This document shows, in pieces, positions 25,798 to 34,863 of a DNA stretch of 64,000 bases. The translations under genes were made by a program, and so were the position numbers. Under the pieces are notes generated by a model, which worked only from the letters and a program-made list of their open reading frames with translations, did not search any database and was not told where the DNA came from. This DNA comes from CAZPUS01 sp964589825. Its GTDB lineage: Bacteria; Fibrobacterota; Chitinivibrionia; Chitinivibrionales; WJKA01. The first letter of the stretch is position 1; the number at the start of each line of letters is the position of its first letter. Location: the NCBI GenBank assembly GCA_964589825.1, contig CAZPUS010000007.1, positions 41,575 to 105,574 on the forward strand, in the 5' to 3' direction.

Positions 25798-27570
25798 ATG
25801 CTCTACCCGCAGCAGAATGAAATCCGTGACACCCACAGCCTCAACGGCATATGGCGCTTTAAAATCGACACGGAAAACCGGGGTTTGGAAAAAAAATGGT
25901 ATAAAAACCCATTAAAAGATACAATGGCAATGCCTGTTCCGGCAAGCTATAACGAACTTGTCACAGAGGCCGGACAGCGTGATCATGTCGGATATGTGTG
26001 GTACGAACACGAGTATGTTGTTCCTACCTGCTGGCGCAATCGCAGAATAGTACTGCGCTTTGGAGGTGTGGCACATCACGCCATTGTGTGGATCAACGGC
26101 CGGCAGCTTACACGCCACAAGGGCGGCTTTCTTCCGTTCGAAGCCGCTATCCACGAATTCGTAGCTGCAGGAGAAACAATGCGTATTACGGTATGCGTCG
26201 ACAATCGCCTCGACTGGTCGATACTACCCGTTGGTGAGGTTACCACGATTGAAGACAGTATGCACCCCAAAAAGGATACCCGTCAGGAATACCATTTCGA
26301 TTTTTTCAACTACAGCGGCATACAACGCCCTGTTACACTTTACACCACACCACATATCCATATTACCGACATTACGGCGATACCCGACATCCAGGGTAAG
26401 ACCGGTATCCTTACCTGTCGCGTGGACACCGCCCAACCGGATTGCACGATTCACGCGGAGCTTCTTGACGAATGCACAAACAGTGTCGCGAAAAGCAGGG
26501 GGAAAGAAGCGACAATGCATATAGAAAATGCACGCCTGTGGGAACCGGGCAATCCGTATCTCTATACCCTCGTTGTCTTCCTTGTCAACAGCGAGGGGGA
26601 AACTGTGGACACGTATCGTCTTCGTACGGGGATCAGAACGGTGGAGATAAACAAAGACCAGTTTCTTATTAACGGGAGTCCCTTTTATTTTCAAGGGTTC
26701 GGTATGCATGAGGACATGGACATCAAAGGAAAAGGGTATGACGATGCATTAGTCGTCAAGAACTTCAACCTTTTGAAGTGGATCGGGGCGAATTCATTCA
26801 GGACTTCACATTACCCATACGCAGAAGAGATATTACAGCTGGCAGATGAATACGGTATCGTTGTTATCGACGAATCACCTGCAGTAGGTATGAATTTCTG
26901 GCCTCAATACGATTCCATGTTTTGCAAAGAACGAGTTAATGCCGCAACCCTGCAGCATCACTGTGGCGTTCTCTCGGACATGATCGCCCGTGACAAGAAT
27001 CATCCGAGTGTGGTCATGTGGAGCGTCGCGAACGAAGCGGCAACACAGGAAGAATCCGCATTGCCATATTTTGAAAAGGTTGCGGTTCACACCCGGGAAA
27101 CAGACCCCACCCACCGACCGATAACCATTGTACAAAACTGCGGATACGATATCGATAAAGTGGGGCATCTGTTCGATATTATCTGCATCAACCGCTACTT
27201 CGGATGGTATAGTGATTGCGGTGAATTACATCTCATCAGAGACCAGATGAGTAATGACCTCGATAACTGGTATGCACGATATAAAAAACCAATTATCGTG
27301 ACTGAATATGGTGCGGACACAATTGCAGGATTCCACAGAACTCCCTCTGTAATGTTTACCGAAGAATACCAGTGTGAATTTCTCGAAGAATACCATAAGG
27401 CTTTCGATACAAAACGCTTCCTGGTTGGCGAACATGTATGGAATTTTGCCGATTTTGCTACGCAACAGGGTGCGCGCCGCATCGATGGAAATAAAAAAGG
27501 GGTGTTTACCCGGCAGCGGCAGCCAAAAATGGCGGCACACCTGCTCAGAAAACGGTGGAAAAGGCTTTAA
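25798..27570 (+). CDS. uidA: Beta-glucuronidase (GH2)
   Basis: Hydrolyses terminal beta-glucuronides. The 590-residue protein aligns along its whole length with E. coli UidA (603 residues): sugar-binding jelly-roll (1-180), immunoglobulin-like domain (180-275) and TIM barrel. The acid/base Glu is near 412 in MWSVANEAAT and the nucleophile near 503 in IIVTEYGAD. The NxK motif that recognises the glucuronate carboxylate is kept in GNKKGVFTR near 565. No signal peptide, so it is cytoplasmic. It follows the GT2 genes but there is no glucuronide transporter nearby. Confidence 0.93.
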   Translation: MLYPQQNEIRDTHSLNGIWRFKIDTENRGLEKKWYKNPLKDTMAMPVPASYNELVTEAGQRDHVGYVWYEHEYVVPTCWRNRRIVLRFGGVAHHAIVWINGRQLTRHKGGFLPFEAAIHEFVAAGETMRITVCVDNRLDWSILPVGEVTTIEDSMHPKKDTRQEYHFDFFNYSGIQRPVTLYTTPHIHITDITAIPDIQGKTGILTCRVDTAQPDCTIHAELLDECTNSVAKSRGKEATMHIENARLWEPGNPYLYTLVVFLVNSEGETVDTYRLRTGIRTVEINKDQFLINGSPFYFQGFGMHEDMDIKGKGYDDALVVKNFNLLKWIGANSFRTSHYPYAEEILQLADEYGIVVIDESPAVGMNFWPQYDSMFCKERVNAATLQHHCGVLSDMIARDKNHPSVVMWSVANEAATQEESALPYFEKVAVHTRETDPTHRPITIVQNCGYDIDKVGHLFDIICINRYFGWYSDCGELHLIRDQMSNDLDNWYARYKKPIIVTEYGADTIAGFHRTPSVMFTEEYQCEFLEEYHKAFDTKRFLVGEHVWNFADFATQQGARRIDGNKKGVFTRQRQPKMAAHLLRKRWKRL

Positions 27571-27572
27571 AA

Positions 27573-28675
27573 CTATCGTACCGGCAATACCGTACGAAAT
27601 CCCGTGTAATCATGTTCTCTCATTCCCGGATAGGAACTGAACCTGTCCGCTGCACGAAGCCCGTCAATTACACTTTCCCAGTCACCACCCCGGTATATAC
27701 GCCTGGCACCCGATTCAGGTCCGGTGGGGTCGGTCACCTCAGAAGGGTATTCCCCTTTCCAGTCATTACACCACTCTGCTACATTCCCTGATATATCGTA
27801 CAGCCCTAAATCATTCGGTTTTTTCTGTCGCACCTCATGAGGCACGCCTTTGCTGTTACCCGAAAACCAGGCATATCCACTTGCAATAACCACACTCGCC
27901 CGCCCCCAGAAATAGGTGCTATCCGATCCGGCGCGGCACGCATACTCCCATTCTGCTTCGGTTGGCAGACGATATCCGGGCGCATCAAAATCTATTTTTA
28001 AATTCCGCAATGTCCAGTAGTCACCCAGCCGGCCCTCTATCTGTGTATATTCATATACGGTATCCAGGCCGTCTCTGCGACTCTTTGCATTACAGAACAA
28101 TGCCGCCTCATACCAGTTTACGTGATAGACAGGATATCGATCTCCCGCACCCTCGTCCCATGTGGGCGGTGAATAATTCCTGTATACTGAATCCATAAGA
28201 TGGATGTAGCACTTCTGTGCGACCTCGGTACAATCGATCCAGTAATCATAGGTAAAGGTAACGGTATGCGGGGGCTGCTCATCCGCTTCGCCCTTAGAAC
28301 TGCCCATAGTGAAACTCATATTACGGGCATGAATAAGGGCCATATCCCCGGTGTCAATTTGTAACCGGGACGCAATCGTTGAGTTCGTATCAACAGATTC
28401 CTGTGTTNNNNNNNNNNNNNNNNNNNNNNNNNNNNNNNNNNNNNNNNNNNNNNNNNNNNNNNNNNNNNNNNNNNNNNNNNNNNNNNNNNNNNNNNNNNNN
28501 NNNNNNNATTCGTGGTATCTTTATTCGTGGTATCCGTATTCGTGGTATCCGTTGCTGTTGTATCCATTCCCGAATCATTAGCGTTTGTAATAGATTCACC
28601 ATCGCACGCGATTATAGACAACAGCAGTACAAAGCAGATGCCGAAACACCCGGACAAAAATGCAGGTTTTCGCAT
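27573..28675 (-). CDS. FGE/SUMF1-domain lipoprotein, interrupted by the assembly gap
   Basis: The two flanks of the N-gap are parts of one gene. The 5' part (start 28675, AGGAGG site) encodes a lipoprotein signal with Cys24 in SIIACDGES, then a Thr/Asp/Asn linker with pentapeptide repeats TDTTN. After the gap the frame stays open into a formylglycine-generating-enzyme-like domain (FTMGSS, YRLPTEAEWEYACRAG, LYDISGNVAEWCNDW). The catalytic Cys pair of true sulfatase-activating enzymes is not visible near the C-terminus, so it is probably a structural or binding domain on a surface lipoprotein. The reading frame changes across the gap only because 100 N is an arbitrary length. Confidence 0.75.
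28408..28507. other. Assembly gap of 100 N
   Basis: Exactly 100 unknown bases, a conventional scaffold gap whose true size is unknown. It sits inside the tandem-repeat linker of the lipoprotein gene. Confidence 0.99.
28508..28567 (-). repeat. 15-nt in-frame tandem repeat at gap edge
   Basis: Four adjacent units of 15 nt (ATTCGTGGTATCCGT and variants at 28508, 28523, 28538, 28553) encode Asp-Thr-Thr-Asn-Thr/Lys pentapeptides on the minus strand. The array runs into the N-gap, so its copy number is unknown and was probably the reason the assembly broke. Confidence 0.85.
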
Positions 28676-28996
28676 TTCGCCTCCTCTTTCAAATGAAACC
28701 TCATTTTCTCATGAGAAGGAACTACTGGTACTATCTCTGCTGATACCTATGTTGATGTTTCTAATGCCGGACACCCAAAGATGTATACTGTGTTGATCAT
28801 GTTACTGATCCGTACTTACTTCTCTGTTATAATAATATAATTAAAACCCATGTTTTTTCAACCCTTGTAGCTTTTCTATAGATAGTTCGAGTTGCGCGAA
28901 CATATAATAAACGCGGCAATAATCCATGCAGATCATTACCGCGTTATCTGGGATAATTACTGTATCCCCTTAATGTGCTATTCTTCGGATCCTTTG
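28676..28996. other. Gene-free interval with one hairpin
   Basis: These 321 nt between the lipoprotein start and the FKBP stop contain no gene I can support. A hairpin at 28910-28945 (arms AACGCGG/CCGCGTT, extended by imperfect pairing) lies 50 nt past the FKBP gene and could end its transcript, but it lacks a strong T run. Confidence 0.45.
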
Positions 28997-29437
28997 CTAT
29001 TCGGACTTTTTGGAAATCTCTACCAGTTCGATGTCAAAGTCGAGATCCTTGCCCGCAAGGGGGTGATTGGTGTCAAGAGTTATAGAAGTATCTCCAACTT
29101 CTTTCACAGTAACTACCATGGGATTCCCGTCTTCGGTCTTTACCTGCAGATGCTGTCCGATTTCAGGATTCAATCCCTCGGGGAGTTTATCTTTTCCCAC
29201 CTGGATCTGTTGCTGATCGTCGCGTTCGCCATATGCCTCTTTTGATTCAATATGGATCGACTTTGACCCACCTTCATCCATACCGACTATCGCATTTTCG
29301 AATCCGGGAATGAGATCGCCGTTACCAATAGTTACTTCCAGCGGGTCTTTGCCTTCGGATGAGCTGAATACGGTCCCGTCGTGGAGTTTTCCTGTGTAGT
29401 TGACTTTTACCGTATCGCCGTTTTGTGCCTGAGCCAT
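28997..29437 (-). CDS. FKBP-type peptidyl-prolyl isomerase (SlyD-like)
   Basis: Proline isomerase and folding helper of the cytosol, 146 residues. The FKBP core KVNYTGKLHDGTVFSSSEG and the GFENAIVGMDEGG helix flank an inserted-in-flap domain (residues about 68-120, YGERDDQQQIQVGKDKLPEG), the SlyD arrangement. It lacks the His/Cys-rich metal-binding tail of E. coli SlyD. The start is firm (AAGGAG seven bases upstream). Confidence 0.92.
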   Translation of the reverse strand: MAQAQNGDTVKVNYTGKLHDGTVFSSSEGKDPLEVTIGNGDLIPGFENAIVGMDEGGSKSIHIESKEAYGERDDQQQIQVGKDKLPEGLNPEIGQHLQVKTEDGNPMVVTVKEVGDTSITLDTNHPLAGKDLDFDIELVEISKKSE

Positions 29438-29684
29438 ACTGCGCTCCTTTCGTCACAAGTGATACAACAATAAAAAAATACCGCATGCATTAAAACCAAC
29501 ATGCGAAAGTACGATTGCGTTTTTGGAAGGGATAAACCGTAACGAAGATTTGCTCGAAATGTATAATCGTGCCAAAGCACCGATTACGAGTTTGTACCAT
29601 AAATAACATTACATACAAAATAATTTATGTACATGCCCGGACTGTAGTCACGAATCGCTATACGTTATCTGCGCGTCAACCCTG

Positions 29685-30827
29685 TTATGAATCTACTCGC
29701 GTAAAAAGGAATCCCCCCCACAATGCAGTAAGCGGTGCCACGCTTACAAGTCCAAACGACCCTACAAGCGTAGTCAGGATTTCACCTGCAACATAATTCA
29801 TGTTAACAATTGCAACCAACGGGATGCCCTGCGCAATAAACGTCATCAGCAAAAACATGAATCCACCCGAATAGGCAAACAGTAACGTGGTGGTCATTGT
29901 GCCCACGACAACCCGCGAAACCGCAAAACCCGATCGAATGAGCGCGGACGCGGATATCCCGGGATGCTGGGTACGTACTTCATGTTGTGCGGCGGCGACG
30001 TCCATTGCACAATCCATTACCGCACCGGCAGCAGAAAGAAAAATACCGCACAAAAACATGGCGGTAAAATCAAGATCACCAAAACCTGAATAGAGCAGGG
30101 TCTCAGAAAAATCTCTTACCGTGCCGGGAACATTGAACAATGCGCCGAATCCCAACGCAAGCACGCAGGTGAGGACAATTCCCGCAAGAGACCCTCCAAG
30201 CGCAACCCATGCCTTTCGTTGAAACCCGGCAATAAGCAGAATTATTATCGTGCACAGCATACTTGTTCCGCCAAGGGTAACAACAACGGGATTATATCCG
30301 TGAAGAAACGCGGGCAGCACTGCTTTCCATAATACAACTGCCGCAAAGAGGAACGAAAGCAGCGCTTTTATACCCGTCCATCCGGCAAAAAGGATAAGAA
30401 ACAAGGCAAAAATTCCCAGTAGTATCACCTCAAGACGTATCCGGTAATACCCCGACACCTTCGCGTTACGTATGGTACTGTTCTCTTCATCATGGGTTAT
30501 TGCCACGAGTACATTATCACCTTTTTGGTAGATATTGTCTCTGTACAACTGCCCGGCGACCGTGTTCGTAACGGCAATGGAGGTATCCTTCCATTTGCTG
30601 TATACCGGAATAACCGATATACGTTGAATCCCGGTTTTTACTACCCCGTGCTGAGTAATTTCACTGTTATCGGTCGTTTGCACCACCCCGCGCACATACG
30701 AAACGTTACGGTATTGTTGCGGATTTTCGAACCCGGTAGGCAACATGAAAAAAAACACCGTTACTGCCGCCACAACTATGCAGAATATCACCTCGGCGCG
30801 TTGGGCAGGATAAAAATGTCGTAACAT
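29685..30827 (-). CDS. YibE/F-like multi-pass membrane protein
   Basis: A 380-residue inner-membrane protein of the YibE/F family, function unknown. An N-terminal helix (about 12-30) leads into a periplasmic domain of about 100 residues (SYVRGVVQTTDN... to HDEENSTIRNAKVSGYYR). Seven or eight helices follow with the conserved ASAGAVMDCAMDVAAAQHEV-like segment (near 265) and GTMTTTLLFAYSG. A GGGAG site precedes the ATG. It is alone on its transcript as far as can be seen. Confidence 0.88.
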   Translation of the reverse strand: MLRHFYPAQRAEVIFCIVVAAVTVFFFMLPTGFENPQQYRNVSYVRGVVQTTDNSEITQHGVVKTGIQRISVIPVYSKWKDTSIAVTNTVAGQLYRDNIYQKGDNVLVAITHDEENSTIRNAKVSGYYRIRLEVILLGIFALFLILFAGWTGIKALLSFLFAAVVLWKAVLPAFLHGYNPVVVTLGGTSMLCTIIILLIAGFQRKAWVALGGSLAGIVLTCVLALGFGALFNVPGTVRDFSETLLYSGFGDLDFTAMFLCGIFLSAAGAVMDCAMDVAAAQHEVRTQHPGISASALIRSGFAVSRVVVGTMTTTLLFAYSGGFMFLLMTFIAQGIPLVAIVNMNYVAGEILTTLVGSFGLVSVAPLTALWGGFLFTRVDS

Positions 30828-30866
30828 GTCACTCCCGATTCATTACTGTAAATATATCCGGCTGTT

Positions 30867-30942
30867 GTCGTGTCCGAAATACCACACCTGCAGAAATCCG
30901 CTTTTTGTAAAGCTATACGTCTGACCTGATCCGGGACACGAC
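30867..30942. repeat. Inverted repeat between alkaline phosphatase and YibE/F genes
   Basis: A perfect nine-base inverted repeat (GTCGTGTCC ... GGACACGAC) with a loop of 58 nt. The sequence CCTGCAGAAA occurs both inside the loop and just after the right arm. No gene overlaps it. Confidence 0.4.
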
Positions 30943-30981
30943 CGGACCTGCAGAAAATTACTTAGTCAAAGAAAACAGAGT

Positions 30982-32436
30982 TTATTCCGACCATCCTGCA
31001 ATATTCATGATTCGTTTTGCGATATCGGTATTGTCGTAATACCCTCCGAATTGATGTGCGCCGATTCCAAGCGCAAATACGGGAACCGGGAGCGCAGTAT
31101 GCTTATAACTCGTCCATGCCAGCCCCGCCTTGTTGTTCAAAATATGAGTGAGCGTCACTACGAACGGATCGTAACCACCGTACAGCAGATATGTCCCCGG
31201 ATCCTTTGACTCAATTTCTTCACCCTTCCACGAAGCGTTCAGCGCTTTAAGAAGACGCATTCGTTCCGCATCCGTTAACTCGATAGCTTCCCCGATACCA
31301 ATTAATGATGAAAGTAGATCACGAAGACTTGCCAACGACACCTTATCTGCGGGGATACGCGCCTTGAGTGTCCTGAGGCTGTCGGTAAGTCTGGTAAAAG
31401 AGATCCGCTGGTGTGAAAGCAGAGGAAACCCGGTTTCATACCTGGTTCCGGCAAATCCCAGCCCCAGTCCTCCGCACTCATGATCACCGGTCACAAGAAT
31501 AAGGGTCTCATCCGGATGAGCCTCATAAAATTCGACCGCGCGTTGTATCGCCTTATCGAACGCGAGTGTTTCATGGATCGCGGTAGCGGCGTCATTGGCA
31601 TGACACGCCCAGTCTATTTTCCCGGCTTCTACCATGATGAAAAAACCGTGCTCATTATCCAGCAGCGATATCGCCTTCTGTGTATACTCGTGCAGTGCAA
31701 TGGAACCTGGTATTGAGTCGATTGCATACGGCATCGCCCCGTCTTTGTCAAGCACCGGATTGACCGCCCATATTTTGCCGTCCCCGGCAGTACACTTTTC
31801 AAATTCGGCGCGTGAACGAATAACGGTGAACCCGTTTTGTCGTGCACGCTCATATACATTCCCTCCCGAATCCCGTGCCGAAACACGATGCAGTCCGGCG
31901 GAATCCCTCACCCCGCCTCCGCCGATAAAATCGATTTCGCTTTGGGCAAGCTGACATGCAATCTCGTAGTAATGACTTCTCTGAGGTTCATGTGCATAAA
32001 AACAGGCGGGAGTGGCATGATCGATATCAACGCTCGAAATGATGCCTGTTTTCATATTCCTGCGCTTTGCCATTTCTGCAATCGTGGGATATTTCGTTTT
32101 TCCGTCCGCCGACATGGAGATGGTTCCGATCGTGGTTTTATTTCCGGTGGCAAGTGCAGTCCCTGCTGCAGCCGATCCGGTGATGTAGCGATCCAGTGCA
32201 TACGTGGTCGCATGGCCGGAAACCGGCATACGTGTCATGGCCAGCACTCCTGGTTTGTAGGGCTTATTTCCCATTATGCATGTGTAAGCCTCTGCGGCGT
32301 TGACCTGCGGCATCGCCATCCCGTCTCCAATGAACAAAAAGATGTATTTGGGTACAGACCCACCTGCATCCACATTAAACACAAGACCTGTCATAATAAA
32401 AAAAGCACAAAAAAATATCCACACGCAGCGCATCAT
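30982..32436 (-). CDS. Alkaline phosphatase, exported
   Basis: Periplasmic phosphomonoesterase, 484 residues with a cleavable signal peptide (about 1-25). Metal site residues are visible in FLFIGDGMAMPQVNAAE, in GKIDWACHANDA (Asp/His), in LVTGDHECGG, and in a C-terminal KHTALPVPVFALG block. The nucleophile Ser is in GSAAAGTALATG; the residue before it is Gly where E. coli has Asp. An AGGAG site precedes the ATG. No pho-box can be claimed. Confidence 0.92.
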   Translation of the reverse strand: MMRCVWIFFCAFFIMTGLVFNVDAGGSVPKYIFLFIGDGMAMPQVNAAEAYTCIMGNKPYKPGVLAMTRMPVSGHATTYALDRYITGSAAAGTALATGNKTTIGTISMSADGKTKYPTIAEMAKRRNMKTGIISSVDIDHATPACFYAHEPQRSHYYEIACQLAQSEIDFIGGGGVRDSAGLHRVSARDSGGNVYERARQNGFTVIRSRAEFEKCTAGDGKIWAVNPVLDKDGAMPYAIDSIPGSIALHEYTQKAISLLDNEHGFFIMVEAGKIDWACHANDAATAIHETLAFDKAIQRAVEFYEAHPDETLILVTGDHECGGLGLGFAGTRYETGFPLLSHQRISFTRLTDSLRTLKARIPADKVSLASLRDLLSSLIGIGEAIELTDAERMRLLKALNASWKGEEIESKDPGTYLLYGGYDPFVVTLTHILNNKAGLAWTSYKHTALPVPVFALGIGAHQFGGYYDNTDIAKRIMNIAGWSE

Positions 32437-32707
32437 TACACTAACTCCTTATAAAATGATAATTGAATACAATAATTTAGTGCCTTAAATATAACATCTG
32501 AATATGAGCACAATATTAAGAAAAAAAACTATACATTTTTTTCCCCACTATCCAGCCCCATCATATACATCACCCCCGGTCATTAACCATACCGCACCCC
32601 CATGGTATCTCACTTTTCCCCTGCCCGAAAAGCGGCGCAGGGATTCTTCCATATTTGCCACGCATGATTACAATGATGTAATTTTGATACATTCATTTCG
32701 TTTTTTT

Positions 32708-32793
32708 GCCCGGGTGGTGGAATTGGTAGACACTGGGGACTTAAAATCCCTTGGCTTGAAAAAGCCGTACCGGTTCGATTCCGGTCCCGGGCA
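32708..32793 (+). tRNA. tRNA-Leu (UAA)
   Basis: An 86-nt cloverleaf with a seven-pair acceptor (GCCCGGG/CCCGGGC), anticodon loop CTTAAAA giving UAA, the long variable arm of leucine tRNAs and T arm ACCGG-TTCGATT-CCGGT. Discriminator A; the CCA end is not encoded. Confidence 0.97.
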
Positions 32794-32828
32794 TTCTAAA
32801 TGATTGCCATTTATCAGACTTTCTCGCA

Positions 32829-33761
32829 TTACAGTCTGGAACCGACTTCTGCGTAATGGCGCATCCGCTCCTGCCCGGGCAGGACAAAAAACGCATTGAT
32901 TCTTTCGCGCATTCGGTCGCGATCCCGGCTGATATACCCCTCGAGTTGTACATAGTTGTTGGCATGATCACAGCTGAGCCATGTCCTCACATCACCGACA
33001 CGCTCCACGAGTCTGGCAAGTTCGTGAACCGTTCCCTCGGGAGACTGCGGTGCAAAGTTCCCTTTCTTTATATCCTCCCACAACGGGCAATTCGAGCCCG
33101 TGGGGGTATCTTCCCCGGTATAGAGCCATATTCTTCGTATGCGAACAAAATCGGGATCGGTTGATGTAATAAGATCGGCGGTTGCATCGATATGCGCCTT
33201 CCATCGATCGGCCCCACCCAGACCAAGTAATACATAGAGCGAAACCTCAAGCCCCGCGTCCCTGGCTTTGCGCACTGCCTCCTGTACGATCTTTGGTGTC
33301 TGTCCTTTGCGGTGGAATTTGAGTGTGGCGATATCGCCCGATTCGAGGCCTGCATGAACACGGCTGAGCCCCGCATCCGCAAGTCGTTTGAGTGCAGCAG
33401 TCCCCGCTTTAAAAAGCGTTGGGGCCCGCGCATACGCGGTAAGTCTGTTAACCGAAGGCATCGAGGTCCGGATCGTGCGACATATTGTGACCGATTCTTC
33501 GATATCTCTGCACAAAGGATCAGCATCGCCGATAAACGCGCGTGTAAACGCAACATCCCTCTGTGCATACCATTCTATATCATGCAGTACATCATCGACC
33601 GGACGCAGCGAAAAACCGACATCACCAAGCGCTGCATAAATACCGCAGAATTTACATCGGTTCCAGTTGCAGCCTCTGGTGGACCGAATCAGTACACTTC
33701 GCCACTCAGACGGAGGCCTGATAACGAGTTTTTCGGGGCGTTCATTTTTGTCACGCGTCAT
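32829..33761 (-). CDS. Radical SAM protein
   Basis: A 310-residue radical S-adenosylmethionine protein. The 4Fe-4S ligands are in CNWNRCKFC, a CX4CX2C spacing as in Elp3-like and related families, not the classical CX3CX2C. GDADPL and SRVHAGLESGD follow as SAM-binding and barrel motifs. The substrate is not recognisable. The ATG at 33761 overlaps the stop of a small upstream frame as ATGA; a GTG start 12 codons earlier is possible. It sits next to tRNA-Leu, convergent to it. Confidence 0.85.
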   Translation of the reverse strand: MTRDKNERPEKLVIRPPSEWRSVLIRSTRGCNWNRCKFCGIYAALGDVGFSLRPVDDVLHDIEWYAQRDVAFTRAFIGDADPLCRDIEESVTICRTIRTSMPSVNRLTAYARAPTLFKAGTAALKRLADAGLSRVHAGLESGDIATLKFHRKGQTPKIVQEAVRKARDAGLEVSLYVLLGLGGADRWKAHIDATADLITSTDPDFVRIRRIWLYTGEDTPTGSNCPLWEDIKKGNFAPQSPEGTVHELARLVERVGDVRTWLSCDHANNYVQLEGYISRDRDRMRERINAFFVLPGQERMRHYAEVGSRL

Positions 33762-34105
33762 AACAGACGGAAGTCCCTTTTTTCGTAAAAAATACACCGT
33801 GCCATAAGTGCATCATACAACGGTGCATTGCGCCCTCCGGTGCTTCGGACACCTGTATCGAACGTCATCCACACATCATACATGTCGCGATCATGCAACA
33901 AAGCACCGCTCATTTTGTATTTTTTCTGCAACGTAATATTGCTGCAGCGTCGCTTCCACGCGGTGTATAACCTGCCGGAAAAAACAGGCCGCTTCCTTAT
34001 CCGACCGGCATCAGGGCGATCCGGGATACGTTGATGACGCTGTTGTGCATGATTTTTGCAGTTTGTATTCTTTTTACCGCTTCCGTTCGACATGGTAGCA
34101 ACCAC
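33758..34105 (-). CDS. Small basic ORF coupled to the radical SAM gene, unknown
   Basis: Up to 115 codons (GTG start, or the ATG four codons later). Its TGA overlaps the ATG of the radical SAM gene, a classic coupling arrangement. The N-terminal half is very basic; the C-terminal half (MYDVWMTFDTGVRSTGG, APLYDALMARCIFYE) looks protein-like. No ribosome site is evident and I know no homologue, so it may be chance. It otherwise fills the gap between divergent genes. Confidence 0.35.
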   Translation of the reverse strand: MVATMSNGSGKKNTNCKNHAQQRHQRIPDRPDAGRIRKRPVFSGRLYTAWKRRCSNITLQKKYKMSGALLHDRDMYDVWMTFDTGVRSTGGRNAPLYDALMARCIFYEKRDFRLL

Positions 34106-34119
34106 ACGAGGGACTCTCT

Positions 34120-34836
34120 ATGGAGATGAAAATCGTATTTGATACCTATTCACACCGAAAAGAGCTACATACGGGATGGGGTGTTTCGTTGCTATTTGAC
34201 GGACATCTGCTCTTTGATACCGGGGAACGAGGGGACTGGCTTATTCACAACATGCACCAAATGCATATCGAGCCTTCCGACATAAAAACCGTGGTGATCT
34301 CTCACGATCACTGGGATCACACCGGCGGCCTTGACGCATTGCTCAAAATCGCCCCGAACTGTGTGGTCTACGGGTGCCCGGGATTCAGCACCGGGTTTCG
34401 TACTACTGTTGCATCACATGAGATACAACTGCACGAGCCTCGTTCACTGACCAAAATCACCGATTATCTGTATACCACCGGTGAGATAACCGGTACGTAC
34501 AAAAATGCCCCGATATCGGAACAGGCGCTTGTGGTGCAGAAATCAAACGACATATTCGTAATAACCGGATGTGCGCATCCCGGTATTACCGAAATCGTTC
34601 GTATGGTTCGGGATGCTTTCCCTACTCATCGGCTGCGCCTGGTTGCAGGTGGATTTCACCTGATGCACGATTCCGACGAAACAATTTTTCGTGTCATGAA
34701 TCAGCTCAGAGAGCTCGGTGCGCACCGGCTCGCGCCCACGCATTGCTCCGGCGACAACGCAGCACGAATATGCCGTAACGTATTCGGCGACGCATACCTT
34801 CCACTGAGCGTCGGGGAATCGATAACACTGGACTAA
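34120..34836 (+). CDS. Metallo-beta-lactamase-fold hydrolase (DHPPP synthase-like)
   Basis: A 238-residue cytoplasmic MBL-fold protein. The metal motif HxHxDH is SHDHWDHTGGL near residues 67-77; further ligands are in TGCAHPG and GGFHLMHD. The general build (VISHDHWDHTGG plus THCSGD near the end) matches the group that includes dihydropterin-ribofuranosyl-aminobenzene-phosphate synthase of methanopterin synthesis and other uncharacterised hydrolases. The specific reaction is unknown. It heads a run of plus-strand genes ending in the corrinoid activase. Confidence 0.85.
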   Translation: MEMKIVFDTYSHRKELHTGWGVSLLFDGHLLFDTGERGDWLIHNMHQMHIEPSDIKTVVISHDHWDHTGGLDALLKIAPNCVVYGCPGFSTGFRTTVASHEIQLHEPRSLTKITDYLYTTGEITGTYKNAPISEQALVVQKSNDIFVITGCAHPGITEIVRMVRDAFPTHRLRLVAGGFHLMHDSDETIFRVMNQLRELGAHRLAPTHCSGDNAARICRNVFGDAYLPLSVGESITLD

Positions 34837-34863
34837 CGCACGTCTGCGCGTCAGGCAATCTGT

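Noticed and set aside
28316..28675. Separate short lipoprotein gene ending shortly after the gap
   Set aside because: The stop appears only because the 100-N filler has an arbitrary length; the FGE-domain frame is open up to the other gap edge, so one gene is more likely.
29569..29796. Plus-strand 75-codon frame beside the YibE/F gene
   Set aside because: It overlaps the 3' end of the YibE/F gene in antisense and has no ribosome site.
32504..32803. 99-codon plus-strand frame
   Set aside because: It spans the tRNA-Leu gene and is coding by chance.
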